The position numbers and the translations under genes were made by a program. Positions 16,900-26,281 of a stretch of DNA of 64,000 nt are shown here, piece after piece. Every line of letters starts with the position of its first letter. The stretch's first letter is position 1. The stretch comes from Streptomyces toyocaensis. Its GTDB lineage: Bacteria > Actinomycetota > Actinomycetes > Streptomycetales > Streptomycetaceae. The notes under the pieces were generated by a model. It was not told where the DNA came from and ran no database searches. It saw nothing but the letters and a program-made list of their open reading frames with translations. Where the stretch lies: assembly GCF_000725125.1 (NCBI RefSeq), contig NZ_JFCB01000023.1:1-64000 (forward strand). Reading direction: 5' to 3'.

Positions 16900-18405
16900 T
16901 TGCGTACCGCCCGTTTCACCCTGGACCCCGCCTTCACCGTCGGGGAGGTCGACCCCCGTCTCTTCGGCTCGTTCGTGGAACACCTCGGCCGTTGCGTGTA
17001 CACCGGCGTCTTCGAACCCGGCCACCCCGCCGCGGACGCGGACGGCATCCGCGCGGACGTCCTCGGCCTCGTCCGCGAACTGGGGGTGACCACCATCCGC
17101 TACCCCGGAGGCAACTTCGTCTCCGGCTACAGGTGGGAGGACTCCGTGGGCCCCGTCGAGGACCGCCCCCGCCGCCTCGACCTCGCCTGGCGCTCCACGG
17201 AGACCAACCGCTTCGGCCTCTCCGAGTACATCGCGTTCCTCAGGAAGATCGGCCCCCACGCCGAACCCATGATGGCCGTCAACCTCGGCACCCGGGGCGT
17301 CGCCGAGGCCCTGGAGCTCCTGGAGTACGCCAACCACCCCTCCGGGACCGCGTGGTCGGACCTGCGCGCCGAGCACGGCGACAAGGACCCCTTCGGCATC
17401 CGGCTCTGGTGCCTCGGCAACGAGATGGACGGCCCCTGGCAGACCGGCCACAAGACCGCCGAGGAGTACGGCCGTGCCGCCGCGGAGACCGCCCGCGCCA
17501 TGCGTCAGTTCGACCCCGGCGTCGAACTCGTCGTCTGCGGCTCCTCCGGCCGGTCCATGGAGACGTTCGCCGCGTGGGAGGCGACGGTCCTGCAGGAGAC
17601 GTACGACCTCGTCGACCACATCTCCCTGCACGCCTACTACGAGCCGCACGACGGCGACGTCGACTCCTTCCTCGCCTCCGCCGTCGACATGGAGTCCTTC
17701 ATCGAGGACGTGGTCGCCACCTGCGACCACGTCGGCGCCCGCCTCAAGTCGAAGAAGAAGATCGACCTCTCCTTCGACGAGTGGAACGTCTGGTACATGT
17801 CCCGCACCGACGCCCAGGTCGGCGTCCTGGACTGGCCCGAGGCGCCCCGCATCCTTGAGGACAACTACAGCGTCACCGACGCGGTCGTCGTCGGCTCACT
17901 GCTCATCGCGCTGCTCCGGCACGCCGACCGCGTGACCGTCGCCTGCCTCGCCCAGCTCGTCAACGTCATCGCCCCGATCATGACCGAGCCCGGCGGTCCG
18001 GCCTGGCGGCAGACGACCTTCCACCCGTTCGCCCAGGCCTCCCGGTACGGCCGCGGCGAGGTCCTCGACGTCCGTGTGGACTCGCCGACGTACGAGACGC
18101 GGAAGTACGGCGAGGCCGATCTGCTCCACGCCACCGCCGTACGGGCCGGGGACGGCACGGTGACGGTGTTCGCCGTCAACCGGGGCCGCACCGAGCCGCT
18201 GCCGCTGGAGGTCTCGCTGGGCGGTCTCGGTCTCACCGCGGTCGTCGAGCACAGCGTGCTCTCCGACGCCGACCCCGAGGCCCGCAACACCCTCGCCGAG
18301 CCCGAGCGGGTCACCCCGCACCCCGCCGCGGGCACCACGCTGGACGGCGGCCGCCTCTCGGCCGTACTGGAGCCGCTGTCCTGGAACGTGATCCGGCTGG
18401 CGTGA
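16900..18405 (+). CDS. GH51 alpha-L-arabinofuranosidase
   Basis: A 501-residue enzyme of the usual GH51 length. The acid/base Glu is in CLGNEMDGPW (~residue 173), the nucleophile Glu is in SFDEWNVWY (~residue 294), and family segments such as RYPGGNFVSGY and the SLHAYY loop are present. It has no signal peptide, so it acts in the cytosol on imported arabinofuranosyl oligosaccharides. TTG 16900 was preferred to the open ATG at 16816 because GGAGAGGA precedes it and homology begins there; the motif at 16868 would otherwise be coding. It ends 22 bases before the convergent GH35-like gene. Confidence 0.93.
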   Translation: MRTARFTLDPAFTVGEVDPRLFGSFVEHLGRCVYTGVFEPGHPAADADGIRADVLGLVRELGVTTIRYPGGNFVSGYRWEDSVGPVEDRPRRLDLAWRSTETNRFGLSEYIAFLRKIGPHAEPMMAVNLGTRGVAEALELLEYANHPSGTAWSDLRAEHGDKDPFGIRLWCLGNEMDGPWQTGHKTAEEYGRAAAETARAMRQFDPGVELVVCGSSGRSMETFAAWEATVLQETYDLVDHISLHAYYEPHDGDVDSFLASAVDMESFIEDVVATCDHVGARLKSKKKIDLSFDEWNVWYMSRTDAQVGVLDWPEAPRILEDNYSVTDAVVVGSLLIALLRHADRVTVACLAQLVNVIAPIMTEPGGPAWRQTTFHPFAQASRYGRGEVLDVRVDSPTYETRKYGEADLLHATAVRAGDGTVTVFAVNRGRTEPLPLEVSLGGLGLTAVVEHSVLSDADPEARNTLAEPERVTPHPAAGTTLDGGRLSAVLEPLSWNVIRLA

Positions 18406-18427
18406 GCCGGGCCGCACCGGCTCGGAC

Positions 18428-21202
18428 TCACCTCCCCGGTCGGTCCGCCGTCCCCGCCGGCTCCACCACCTCCACCGGAACACCGCCCCGCGCCGCGCCC
18501 AGCAGGGTCAGCCGTACGTCGCGCGGGCCCGAGGGGGTGGTCCCGTCGGACAGCACGGCCAGTGCCAGTGTGTTGGTCCCACGCGTACGCAGAATCCCGT
18601 TCGGCAGGACGAAGGTGTGCCGCGAGCCCACGTCGTTGAGGTACTGGCCCATGTTCCAGCCGTTGAGGAAGATCTGGGCGCGGTAGGCGCGCTCGGGCTC
18701 GTCCTCCAGGGTGAGCCCGATCGACGCGTCCACGTCCGGGGCGACGTCCAGCCGGAAGTCCGTCCGGTACCAGGCCACGCCCTGCCGCCGTTCCTCGTGC
18801 GGGAGGCCGACGGCCCGCCAGTCCCGGTCGTCGTGCTCCGGCAGGTGCCAGCCGTGCCGTTCCCCGTGCAGCCCGCCGTTGTTGAGCGGTCCGCGCGCCC
18901 GGTCCGGCGCCACGGCACCCTGGATCCGCCACTCCACGTCCCGTGAGCCGCCCCCGAACGCGACGGACACGAGCCCCCGCGCGGCCTTGTGCGGGTCCCT
19001 CGCCCGCGCGCCCCCGTCGTGCTGCATGGGCCGCACCAGCACGGACAGCACGTGCCGTCCCCGCCTCCGCAGCCCCTTCGGCACGGCGAGGACGGCCGTG
19101 GCGGTGAAGGTGCCCTTCCCGGCGGTGTCCTCCTCCGGCGCCGGCATCCGGTGGGTGCCGAGGGGATGTCCGTCCAGCCAGGCCATCAGCAGTCCGTGCG
19201 GGCCGGTGCCGCAGGTCAGGGACACGGACGTGATACCGCGCGTGTCCGTCAGCCGCCCCCGGTACCAGACGTCGCCGTAGTGGAAGCCGTAGTCGTCGGC
19301 GAAGAGGACGAGCCCGTCCCCGGGCACGGGCGTGGTGCTGTGCGACGTCGTGCGGTCGGCCGCCGTCCACGCCGAGTCGTCGAACTCCGGTTCGGACTCC
19401 GGGTTCCCGCCCCGCCGCCGCCAGCCGGTGAGCTCCGGCAGGGGTACCGCGGGCGCGTCCGGCATCATCCCCTCCATCACCAGGCTGCCGGCCCGGCCGA
19501 GGTAGGTGCGCACCGGCTGCCCGTTCCAGGTCACGGAGGTGATGCCGCGCGGCGGCCACACCTCCACACCGGTCTCGTCGACGACGTCGCCCGTCAGGTG
19601 GACGGTGGAGCCGCGCAGGGTGGCCGAGCGCAGCATCGCCGGCCCGTAGACCAGCAGGGAGCCGGACGGGGTCTCGTACGGCCACAGGCGCAGCGCGGTC
19701 GCGTCGTCGGCGAACAGCAGCACGAGGGGGACGTCGGAGCCCCCGCCCTTGACGAGCAACCGGCTCAGCCCGCCCCTGCCGAGCGGCGCGACGACGTTCA
19801 GCCTGCCCCGGTCGTAGGACCACGCCGGTTCGGTGTCCGCGCGCAGGACCTCCGGCTGGACGCCGCAGTCCAGCGCGACCTGTGCCTGCTCACCGCCGCG
19901 GCCGACGAAGACGGCGACGTCCAGCCGTCCGGCCGCCATGCTCAGCATGGGCTGCGCGGTGGTGTACGCCAGCTTCCGCCGGCCCAGCCCCAGCCCGGAG
20001 ACGAGCAGTCTGGCGTCGCGCGGCGCCACGGTGACCGGCACCTCGATGCCGGTGTCCGGCAGCATCGAACGTACCGGCTCGCCGGAGTCGTTGCGCACGA
20101 CGTACACCTGGGCGCCGGTGTCGGGGTTGGCCAGGTGGTAGACCGTCAGCCTGTCGTCCGCCGCCCGTACCTCACCCGCCGGATCCAGCCGGGCGAGGTC
20201 GGGCACGGTCCGCACCAGATGCCCGAACTGCTGGAGCGGGGCCATGTCCGCCGTGGGCCTGCGGCCCTCGTCGATCGGTGCCTCGCGGTCGTGCGGGGCG
20301 GTGACGCCCGCCCCGGACAGCCACCCCCACGGGGAACCGCCGAACACCGTGCGGACGCTGTGCGCGGTGATCCCGTGGGCGAGGTCGGTCAGGTGACCGC
20401 GCCGCTCGTGCCCGGCGTCGGAGCGGAACCCGGGCGACGGTGAACCGCTCTCGCGGTGGCCGAACCGCCCGTCCCCGTGGAACAGCGGCACGTCGATGCG
20501 GTCGGCGCGGGCCCTGGCGTACAGGTGGGCCGTGTAGGCGCGCCGGGCCGGATCGCCGGCGGGCGTGCCGTGCCCGTCCTCGAGCCGGTACAGCAGCAGC
20601 GTGCCGCCGCCCGCGGTGAACAGATGCCGTACGGCGATGGAGTTGACGGCGCTCAGCCACTCGTCGACGTGCCGCAGGTATTCCGGATCATCCGTCCGCG
20701 CGGTCCCGTCGACGGCCGTCAGCCACCCGGGGAGGCCGCCCGCGTCCACGTCGGCGCCGAGGTACGGACCCGGACGCAGGACGACGTACAGCCGCTCCTC
20801 GGCGGCGGTGTTCAGGAACAGGTTCAGATCCCGCACCCCGGTGAAGTCGTACGTGCCGGGCGCGGGGGAGTGGTGGTTCCACGGCACGGGGACGCTGACC
20901 GCGTTGTGCCCGTGGGCCCGCAGCTTCTGCAGGACGTCCCGCCACAGGGACGGGCTGGGCAGCCGGTGGGGGTGCATCTCGGCGGACCACAGCACCAGGC
21001 GCCGGCCGTCGACCAGCAGCGAGTACCCGTCGAAGCCGACCCGGTGCCGCCGTCCGTCCGCGCGCGGCGGAGAGGGAGGCGGACCGGTCGGCACGCTGCG
21101 CGGACCGTGCGTGCCGGTCGCCGCCCCACCGCTGCCGGCCAGGGCGAGACCGAGCGCGGCCGTGCCGGCCAGGGCGGTGAAGGTGCGCCTGCTGAGCTCC
21201 AA
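18428..21202 (-). CDS. Secreted GH35-like beta-galactosidase family protein, active site doubtful
   Basis: A 924-residue protein starting at TTG 21202, which has AGGAGG 7 bases upstream. A Tat signal (LSRRTFTALAGTAALGL) fills residues 3-19. The following TIM-barrel part shows GH35 landmarks (SAEMHPHRLP, WNHHSPAPGTYDFTG, LRPGPYLGADVDAGGLPGWL). C-terminal jelly-roll domains carry FLNGWNMGQYLNDVG. However, the usual QVENEYG block reads LYRLEDGHG, keeping one Glu but losing the Asn. The expected nucleophile region before GGSPWGW has no clear Glu-Gly-Trp counterpart. It may therefore be a binding protein or an unusual enzyme. Confidence 0.78.
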   Translation of the reverse strand: MELSRRTFTALAGTAALGLALAGSGGAATGTHGPRSVPTGPPPSPPRADGRRHRVGFDGYSLLVDGRRLVLWSAEMHPHRLPSPSLWRDVLQKLRAHGHNAVSVPVPWNHHSPAPGTYDFTGVRDLNLFLNTAAEERLYVVLRPGPYLGADVDAGGLPGWLTAVDGTARTDDPEYLRHVDEWLSAVNSIAVRHLFTAGGGTLLLYRLEDGHGTPAGDPARRAYTAHLYARARADRIDVPLFHGDGRFGHRESGSPSPGFRSDAGHERRGHLTDLAHGITAHSVRTVFGGSPWGWLSGAGVTAPHDREAPIDEGRRPTADMAPLQQFGHLVRTVPDLARLDPAGEVRAADDRLTVYHLANPDTGAQVYVVRNDSGEPVRSMLPDTGIEVPVTVAPRDARLLVSGLGLGRRKLAYTTAQPMLSMAAGRLDVAVFVGRGGEQAQVALDCGVQPEVLRADTEPAWSYDRGRLNVVAPLGRGGLSRLLVKGGGSDVPLVLLFADDATALRLWPYETPSGSLLVYGPAMLRSATLRGSTVHLTGDVVDETGVEVWPPRGITSVTWNGQPVRTYLGRAGSLVMEGMMPDAPAVPLPELTGWRRRGGNPESEPEFDDSAWTAADRTTSHSTTPVPGDGLVLFADDYGFHYGDVWYRGRLTDTRGITSVSLTCGTGPHGLLMAWLDGHPLGTHRMPAPEEDTAGKGTFTATAVLAVPKGLRRRGRHVLSVLVRPMQHDGGARARDPHKAARGLVSVAFGGGSRDVEWRIQGAVAPDRARGPLNNGGLHGERHGWHLPEHDDRDWRAVGLPHEERRQGVAWYRTDFRLDVAPDVDASIGLTLEDEPERAYRAQIFLNGWNMGQYLNDVGSRHTFVLPNGILRTRGTNTLALAVLSDGTTPSGPRDVRLTLLGAARGGVPVEVVEPAGTADRPGR

Positions 21203-21500
21203 GGGAGCGCCTCCTGTTGTGGTGCCACACGCGGTGCTGGTGGGCCATTCTCTACGAACGGGCACCCCGCCGTTCACACGGCGGACCCGGTACGCCCCTT
21301 GTGTCCTGCCGGGTCGGGACGGAGGTGAATGGCCGGAGTTCGCTCTGTCCGCCGGGCGTGGCGCTCCATACGATGCGAGCGCTCCCGGCCTTCACCGCAC
21401 CTCCATGCCTCCTTCACGAGACCGGGAGCACATGCGCTCGCTTGTTGGCATGCGCATGACGTTTTAACCACCCCCCACCGAAGGAAAAGGACGGACCATC

Positions 21501-22151
21501 ATGGCTGGTGGCCTGCTCATGAGCGCCGCGGTGGCGGCGCTCCTCACCGCCGCGTCACCCGCGCACAACCCGTCGGCCGGTTTCGAGGACCCGCCGCCGG
21601 ACAAGATCGTCATCAAGGTCGCCACCGTGAACGGATCGGGATGCCCCCAGGGCACCGCGGCCGTCGCCGTCTCGGCCGACAACACCGCGTTCACCGTGAC
21701 GTACAGCGACTACCTCGCCCAGGCCGGCGGCACCTCCGACCCCACGGCGTTCCGCAAGAACTGCCAGCTCAGCCTGCTCGTCCACGTACCCCAGGGCTTC
21801 ACCTACGCCGTCGCCGGCGCGGACTACCGGGGCTTCGCCTCGCTCGCGCCCGGCGCCAAGGGCACACAGAGGGCGTCGTACTACTTCCAGGGCTCCTCGA
21901 ACACGGAGTACCGCACCCACCCCTACACGGGCCCCTACGACGACAACTGGCAGGCCACGGACGAGACCGACTGGGCGCAACTCGTCTACGCGCCCTGCGG
22001 GGTCCAGCGCAACTTCAACATCAACACGGAGCTCCGGGTGAGCGCCGGGACCTCGTCCCCCGACGAGGTCAGCTTCATGACGATGGACTCCACGGACGGA
22101 GACATCAGCACGGTGTACCACCTCGCCTGGAAGGAGTGCCCGGAGGGCTGA
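21501..22151 (+). CDS. Secreted DUF4360 protein
   Basis: A 216-residue exported protein. A short hydrophobic signal (residues 3-19) is followed by the DUF4360 beta-rich domain, with GSGCPQGTAAVAVSADNTAFTV near residues 46-65. Paired cysteines (about 48, 88, 173 and 213) are likely disulfide-bonded. GAAGGAAAAGGA lies before ATG 21501. The family is common as small secreted proteins in Streptomyces and in fungi; its role is unknown. It is a single-gene unit closed by a strong hairpin. Confidence 0.85.
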   Translation: MAGGLLMSAAVAALLTAASPAHNPSAGFEDPPPDKIVIKVATVNGSGCPQGTAAVAVSADNTAFTVTYSDYLAQAGGTSDPTAFRKNCQLSLLVHVPQGFTYAVAGADYRGFASLAPGAKGTQRASYYFQGSSNTEYRTHPYTGPYDDNWQATDETDWAQLVYAPCGVQRNFNINTELRVSAGTSSPDEVSFMTMDSTDGDISTVYHLAWKECPEG

Positions 22152-22180
22152 CGCGGTGACCGGTGCCTGACGGTCCGGCG

Positions 22181-22217
22181 GTGGGCGGCGCGCCCGGAAC
22201 GCGGGTGCGCCGCCCAC
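22181..22217 (+). terminator. Hairpin terminator after DUF4360 gene
   Basis: The 15-base arms at 22181-22195 and 22203-22217 pair fully with one G-U, around a 7-base loop. They lie 30 bases after the DUF4360 stop. There is no U-run, as usual in Streptomyces. Confidence 0.75.
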
Positions 22218-22332
22218 CCGCCCGTGTTCATGTATCGCCCAACAACACTTGGCAACGCGGTAGTTGGGGCTCGACACTGCTTCTCGCGCATGACGCGCAG
22301 AGGCATCTTTCGCCGAGAAAACGGGGGGAATC

Positions 22333-23040
22333 ATGAGCGTCCGGTCATTGCCCCGCGAATACCGCATCTCCAGCGGGCGGGCCGTCCTCGTCGCGGGAGC
22401 GGTGGTCGTCGCGACGGCCGCCGCGCTGCTCCCGCTGTGGACCGACGAGGACATGTCCGGTCCGGTGAGGTGGACCGCGAGCCTCGTCGTCCTGGCGTTG
22501 TTCGCCTGGCTGGCCGCCGGCGCGGTGCGCGCCTCGACCACGGCCGACCTCAGGGGCATCCGGGTCCGGGGCCTCGTGCGGGTGAGACGGATGTCCTGGC
22601 GCGAGATACAGGACATCCGGGTGGAGGCCGACCACGGCGCGGCCGTGCAGCAGGGAGCGCCCAGGCTGTTCACCTACGCCTACGGGGCCAACGGCAGGCG
22701 GATGCAGTTGAAGCACCTGGACGACAACACCGTCGACCTGGAGGGCGAACTGGCGCTCCTGCTCACCGCCTGGGTGGAACTGCGTGGCGCCGACTGGACC
22801 GAGTCGGCCCGTGTCACCCGCCGCATCGAGCGCGGTGAAGCCCGCCGGATGGCCGTCATGACCGGTCTGTCCTGGGCGATGGCGGCCTTCTTCCCGCTGG
22901 TCGTCCTCTCCCTGCTCCCCCTCTTCGGGGACGTGCCCGAGCCCTTGGCGACCCTGCTGTCCCCGGGAGTGCTCTTCGGCCTCGGCGGCCCCGGGGTCTG
23001 GGTCATCGGCTCCGTCATCGCCTACCGCCGCCTCGTCTGA
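22333..23040 (+). CDS. PH-domain-like membrane protein
   Basis: A 235-residue protein with two N-terminal helices (residues 18-36 and 48-66). A soluble domain follows, in which RGIRVRGLVRVRRMSWREI resembles the bacterial PH (bPH2/DUF304) signature. Two C-terminal helices lie near residues 177-200 and 207-230. The function is unknown. The leader contains CCCAAC (22238-22243) facing GTTGGG (22263-22268), a possible stem. It is monocistronic and convergent with the aminotransferase. Confidence 0.7.
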   Translation: MSVRSLPREYRISSGRAVLVAGAVVVATAAALLPLWTDEDMSGPVRWTASLVVLALFAWLAAGAVRASTTADLRGIRVRGLVRVRRMSWREIQDIRVEADHGAAVQQGAPRLFTYAYGANGRRMQLKHLDDNTVDLEGELALLLTAWVELRGADWTESARVTRRIERGEARRMAVMTGLSWAMAAFFPLVVLSLLPLFGDVPEPLATLLSPGVLFGLGGPGVWVIGSVIAYRRLV

Positions 23041-23237
23041 CGTGCTCCGGTGTCCGTCTCTTCGCCTCGTGCGGCACCTGCCGCGCCGGCACCGTCGGGT
23101 GAAGGCCTACGCGCTCCCCGCCGCCGGGCGGGACGCGCGCGGTCGGCAGCAACTCCCTGAACGGGAGCAGCGGACGACCTGTCGCTCACCGGCCGTCGGC
23201 TGCGGAGACCCGGTCCCGCCGGCTGCCCGGCCGGACC

Positions 23238-24971
23238 TCAGCCCGCCTGCCCCATCCCCGCCGCGTTCGGCCAGTTCTGCGGTCCCGGCCAGCCCGTCGC
23301 CGGGGCCGTGGACAGGCCGTTGGTGCCTCTGACCTGGGCGGCGGTCAGGCCGCCACGGGCGGGGACACCGGGTGGCGTGGGACCGGCCGGCGGGAACAGG
23401 GCCGGTGCCGGGTACGCCACCGGGGGTACCGGCGCCTGTGCCGCGGGCGCGAGCGGCTGCGCCGCGGCCGGCATCGGGGCGGGCTGCGGAACCTGCTCCG
23501 GAACCGGCTGGGGTACGGGCTGGGGTACGGGCGGCGGGGCCGGCAGGGGTGCGGGCTGGGGAAGCGGCTGCGGCGCGGGCCGGGGTGCGGGCTGGGGCAC
23601 GGCCGGCATCCCGGCCGAGGCCGCGGCCGGCATCCCGCCGGCCGGGTCCGCCGTCACGGTGGACGCGGCGGCGGGGAGCGGCACGCCGGTGCCGGCGGAC
23701 GGAGCGGCGGCGAACCCCACGGCGCCGGCACCGGCGGCCTGCGCGGCGAGCCCCCCCATGCCCGCCCCGTTGGTCTCGCTCACCAGACGGTCCACCGCCG
23801 CCGTGCCCGAGCTGTAGCCGGTCCCTGTGGCCTGCTCGGGCACGGCGGCTCCCCTCCTGGACGTCCCGTAGAGCACCTGCTCCAGGCCGGACACCAGGCG
23901 ACGCACGTCCACCTGGGGGCGCACCACGAGACGCAGGAAGCGGCTGGACGAGCCGATCTTGTTGCCGCACTCACGCACCAGGATCCGGTGCTCGGTGAGC
24001 ATCCGGTCCCGCACGACCGTTCCCTCGGCGCCGACGGGCAGGCGCACGAAGAGGAAGTTGCCCTGGGAGGGGTAGACCGTCAGGCCGGGGAGCGACGAGA
24101 GCCGGCCCGACATGTCCAGGCGGTCGCGGCGCACCTGGTGGAGGCTCTGCGCGTACTCGGCGCCGTGCTCCCTCAGCATGAACACCACGTGCTCGGCGAA
24201 GGAGTTGAGGTTCCACTTGGGGAGCATGGAGCGGACCCGCCCCGCCAGCGCCGGGTTGGCGACGAGATAGCCGAAGCGGATGCCGTGCAGGCCGAAGTTC
24301 TTGCCGAGGCTGCGCAGCACGACGACGTTGGGCCGCAGCATCGCCTCCTGCACCACGCTCGGTTCGGCCTCGGCGTCGGCGAACTCCAGGAAGGACTCGT
24401 CGATCACCACCAGGTCCAGGTCGGCCATGGCGTCCATGAACTGCACCACGGCGTGCTTGTGGAGGAAGCCGCCGTCGGGGTTGTTCGGATTGCAGACGAC
24501 GGCGACCCGGGTGCCGCGCGCCCGGATGAACTCGGCGTACTGCGCGAGGTCGAGGGCGAAGCCGCTGGACTCCTGGAGCGGGAACATGTCGACCCGCTTG
24601 CCGGTCTCCATGGGCTGGTCGGTCCAGCGGCCGAAGGTGGGGACGGGGACGGCGAGGGACTCGCGGACCAGGAGGTGGTCGATCCAGGTGATCAGTTCCG
24701 TGGAGCCGTTGCCCATCGCCACGCACTGCGGCGGGAGCTGGAGCAGGCCGCACAGTTCGGCGGTGATGGTGTCGGCGCTGCTCGGGTAGTACGTGATGAT
24801 GTCGCGCAGCCGGGCGGCCATCTCCTCGAACATGGCGGGGGTGGGGAAGTACGGGTTGCAGGGGATGCAGAAGTCCACCGGGCCGGCCCCGTCGCTCTCC
24901 CGTGTCAGCGCCGCCATCGACGGGCTGTGCGCCGCGGTGCTGCGGAACAACGAGGTGACGTTGTCGGCCAA
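23238..24971 (-). CDS. PLP-dependent aminotransferase with long proline-rich C-terminal tail
   Basis: A 577-residue protein. Residues 1-385 are a class I/II aminotransferase close to histidinol-phosphate aminotransferases and CobD. NPNNPDG lies near residue 165, the D of DLVVIDESFLEF near 197, and the PLP Lys in SLGKNFGLHGIRFG near 222. The last ~190 residues are an added Ala/Gly then Pro/Gln region with repeats such as PQPVPQPVP. TTG 24971 has GGAGG 5 bases upstream. The tail is not needed for the fold and suggests a partner or wall association. Substrate unknown; it may be cotranscribed with the sugar locus upstream. Confidence 0.85.
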   Translation of the reverse strand: MADNVTSLFRSTAAHSPSMAALTRESDGAGPVDFCIPCNPYFPTPAMFEEMAARLRDIITYYPSSADTITAELCGLLQLPPQCVAMGNGSTELITWIDHLLVRESLAVPVPTFGRWTDQPMETGKRVDMFPLQESSGFALDLAQYAEFIRARGTRVAVVCNPNNPDGGFLHKHAVVQFMDAMADLDLVVIDESFLEFADAEAEPSVVQEAMLRPNVVVLRSLGKNFGLHGIRFGYLVANPALAGRVRSMLPKWNLNSFAEHVVFMLREHGAEYAQSLHQVRRDRLDMSGRLSSLPGLTVYPSQGNFLFVRLPVGAEGTVVRDRMLTEHRILVRECGNKIGSSSRFLRLVVRPQVDVRRLVSGLEQVLYGTSRRGAAVPEQATGTGYSSGTAAVDRLVSETNGAGMGGLAAQAAGAGAVGFAAAPSAGTGVPLPAAASTVTADPAGGMPAAASAGMPAVPQPAPRPAPQPLPQPAPLPAPPPVPQPVPQPVPEQVPQPAPMPAAAQPLAPAAQAPVPPVAYPAPALFPPAGPTPPGVPARGGLTAAQVRGTNGLSTAPATGWPGPQNWPNAAGMGQAG

Positions 24972-25071
24972 GGGAACCTCCGGTACCGGGTGGCCCGCGC
25001 GGGGGAGCGCGGGCCACCGGTTCATACGGAGGGGGGTGTGCCGTCGTTCAACGCGTGTGAAAGAAATGTGT

Positions 25072-26229
25072 TCAGGCGTCGAACGAGTGGACCGTCGTCG
25101 TCCGGTACGTCCGCCCCGGTCGCAGCACGGTCGAGGGGAACGACGGCTGGTTCGGCGAGTCGGGGAAGTGCTGGGTCTCCAGGCACAGCCCGTCGCCCTG
25201 CCGGTAGACCCTTCCGCCCGTGCCGACGAGGGTGCCGTCGAGGAAGTTGCCGGAGTAGAACTGCAGGCCGGGCTCGCTGGTGGCGATCCTCAGCGTGCGG
25301 CCGGAGGACGGGTCGCGCAGGGTCGCGACGTGCTCCGGCCGGGCGGTGACGCCCTTGTCGAGCACCCAGTTGTGGTCGAAGCCCTGCCCGAACAGCACCT
25401 GCGGGTGCGCGGTGTGGATGTCCCGGCCGACCGGCTTGGCCCGCCGGAAGTCGAAGGGGGTGCCCGCGACCCGGGCCAGTTCGCCCGTGGGGATCAGCCC
25501 CTGGTCGACCGGCGTGTAGCGGGAGGCGGCGACGGACAGCTCGTGGTCGTACACCGAGCCGCTGCCCTCGCCCGCCAGGTTCCAGTAGACGTGGCTGGTG
25601 AGGTTGACGACGGTGGCCCGGTCGGTGGTGGCCGCGTAGTCGACGCGCCAGTCGCCGGCGCGGGTGAGGGTGTACGTCACTTTGGTGCGCAGCGTGCCCG
25701 GGTAGCCCATGTCACCGTCGGCGGCCGTGTGGCGCAGGTGCAGGCCGACGTCGGAGCCGCGGGTGAAGGGCTCGACGTCCCAGACCCGCTTGTCGAAGCC
25801 CTGGGCGCCGCCGTGCAGGCTGTTCTCGCCGTCGTTGACGGAGAGCCGGTACGACGTGCCGTCGAGGGTGAAGCGGCCCTCGCCGATGCGGTTGCCGTAG
25901 CGGCCGATCAGGGCGCCGAAGTACGGGCTGGAGGCGACGTACTCATCGAGGGTGGAGAAGCCGAGGGAGACGTTGGCGCGGCGGCCGCGCCGGTCTGGGA
26001 TCTCCAGGGACTGCACGATGCCGCCGTAGGACAGGACCTTCATGCGGGTCCCGCCGTTCTCCAGCGACCAGCTGTGGACCTCGGTGCCGTCCGCGAGCCG
26101 GCCGAAGAGCGTCCTCACCGGCTTCCCCCTGCCCGGCGAGGCGTGGGCCGTACCGCCGAGGGCGGTGCCGGCGGCCAGTCCCGCCGCCGCTCCGGCTCCC
26201 GCGATGACCGTGCGTCTGTTCAGTTCCAT
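25072..26229 (-). CDS. galM: Tat-exported aldose 1-epimerase
   Basis: A 385-residue mutarotase with a Tat signal (NRRTVIAGAGAAAGL, residues 4-18) and an AHA cleavage-like site. The family motifs NSLHGGAQGFDKRVW (catalytic His), TSHVYWNLAG (second His) and ETQHFPDSPNQP (catalytic Glu) are present. It interconverts anomers of a free sugar outside the membrane. It follows the ABC permease by 52 bases, so it probably prepares the correct anomer for the ChvE-type importer. A second, cytosolic copy lies at 39210. Confidence 0.92.
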   Translation of the reverse strand: MELNRRTVIAGAGAAAGLAAGTALGGTAHASPGRGKPVRTLFGRLADGTEVHSWSLENGGTRMKVLSYGGIVQSLEIPDRRGRRANVSLGFSTLDEYVASSPYFGALIGRYGNRIGEGRFTLDGTSYRLSVNDGENSLHGGAQGFDKRVWDVEPFTRGSDVGLHLRHTAADGDMGYPGTLRTKVTYTLTRAGDWRVDYAATTDRATVVNLTSHVYWNLAGEGSGSVYDHELSVAASRYTPVDQGLIPTGELARVAGTPFDFRRAKPVGRDIHTAHPQVLFGQGFDHNWVLDKGVTARPEHVATLRDPSSGRTLRIATSEPGLQFYSGNFLDGTLVGTGGRVYRQGDGLCLETQHFPDSPNQPSFPSTVLRPGRTYRTTTVHSFDA

Positions 26230-26249
26230 GTGCCACTCCCCAAAGGAAG

Positions 26250-26273
26250 GGGCCCCGCCGTCCGGCGGGGCCC
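26250..26273 (-). terminator. Hairpin between permease and galM
   Basis: Perfect 10-base arms GGGCCCCGCC and GGCGGGGCCC surround a 4-base loop, in the 52-base gap after the permease stop. It may reduce read-through into galM or stabilise the upstream message. Confidence 0.7.
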
Positions 26274-26281
26274 GAGCCGAC

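Noticed and set aside
23308-23817. Gly/Ala-rich plus-strand frame resembling a secreted repeat protein
   Set aside because: It is the complement of the Pro/Gln-rich tail of the aminotransferase, whose frame is continuous with a complete enzyme core.
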